Source: Nitrososphaerota archaeon
Lineage (GTDB): Archaea; Thermoproteota; Nitrososphaeria; Nitrososphaerales; Nitrosopumilaceae
NCBI GenBank assembly: GCA_030611185.1
Contig: JAUWQG010000061.1
Span: forward strand, 1-5,789
Direction: 5' to 3'
DNA: 5,789 nt
Shown piece after piece: positions 5,650-5,789 of the stretch; within the stretch, counting starts at the first letter, position 1, and each line of letters opens with the position of its first letter. Below the pieces are notes generated by a model, which saw only the letters and a program-made list of their open reading frames with translations, made no database searches and had not been told where the DNA came from. A program made the translations under genes and the position numbers.

Positions 5650-5789
5650 TTGACTGACAATGAGATACACCGAGCACTTCTAAATTCAGATAACAAGATA
5701 GAGGATATTATCTGGGATGGTGTAGAGGTAGACTGGCCAGCATGGTTCAAAAAGATTGCAGAGAATCAAGAGATTGTAAATAAGATTAA
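5650..5789 (+). CDS. Unrecognised protein, N-terminal 46 codons (3' end outside window)
   Basis: An open frame from TTG at 5650 to the last base, too short for most ORF callers to report. It reads MTDNEIHRALLNSDNKIEDI and continues IWDGVEVDWPAWFKKIAENQEIVNKI. The composition is coding-like: acidic and amphipathic, with a tryptophan-rich centre (Trp22, Trp29, Trp32). A probable helix follows. There is no signal peptide. A GAGGTGG site and a TATA-like box in the right places support expression. I do not recognise the family, and the rest of the protein is not visible. Confidence 0.6.
   Translation, partial: MTDNEIHRALLNSDNKIEDIIWDGVEVDWPAWFKKIAENQEIVNKI

Noticed and set aside
1..5789. Insertion sequences, CRISPR arrays, phage or toxin-antitoxin genes
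   Set aside because: No regularly spaced repeats, terminal inverted repeats, transposase or integrase motifs, or recognisable toxin pairs are visible; gene content is core metabolism.

Overview
The window is AT-rich (about one third G+C by eye), densely packed, and looks archaeal, most likely an ammonia-oxidising Nitrososphaerota (Thaumarchaeota) of the Nitrosopumilus type. This rests on an archaeal-type phosphoglycerate kinase, TATA-like boxes about 25-35 bases upstream of several starts, frequent GTG/TTG starts, and an iron-sulfur operon with a Rieske ferredoxin between sufD and sufS. The lineage is inferred from recognition of the proteins; no search was run.

Left part (1-3148, + strand): the 3' portion of a suf iron-sulfur cluster assembly operon. 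In order it holds the end of sufD (start outside the window), a small Rieske [2Fe-2S] ferredoxin, the cysteine desulfurase sufS, the sulfur acceptor/scaffold sufU, and a 115-residue protein with a C-terminal zinc ribbon and no recognised function. Spacings are 5, 3, -4 and 3 bases, so the five genes are almost certainly co-transcribed. SufS releases sulfur from cysteine as a persulfide, SufU accepts it, and the SufBCD complex builds the cluster. The Rieske protein is either an electron donor to the process or a client of it.

Middle (3145-4486): phosphoglycerate kinase (pgk) on the - strand, converging on the suf operon with a 4-base stop-to-stop overlap. Its likely start is a GTG at 4350, not the far-upstream ATG at 4434. 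Between pgk and the divergent gene on its right is a short AT-rich region with two interleaved perfect 10-base inverted repeats and a 9-base direct repeat.

Right part (4487-5789): a membrane PAP2-family phosphatase (+), then a convergent small protein of unknown function (-) whose 3' end overlaps it by 12 bases. The intergenic stretch 5456-5649 holds promoter-like boxes and one marginal 23-codon ORF. The window ends in the first 46 codons of an unrecognised + strand gene with a TTG start.

Most of the window is core metabolism. The parts most worth a second look are the atypical SufU, the zinc-ribbon protein at the end of the suf operon, the repeat-rich divergent promoter and the unassigned small proteins on the right.
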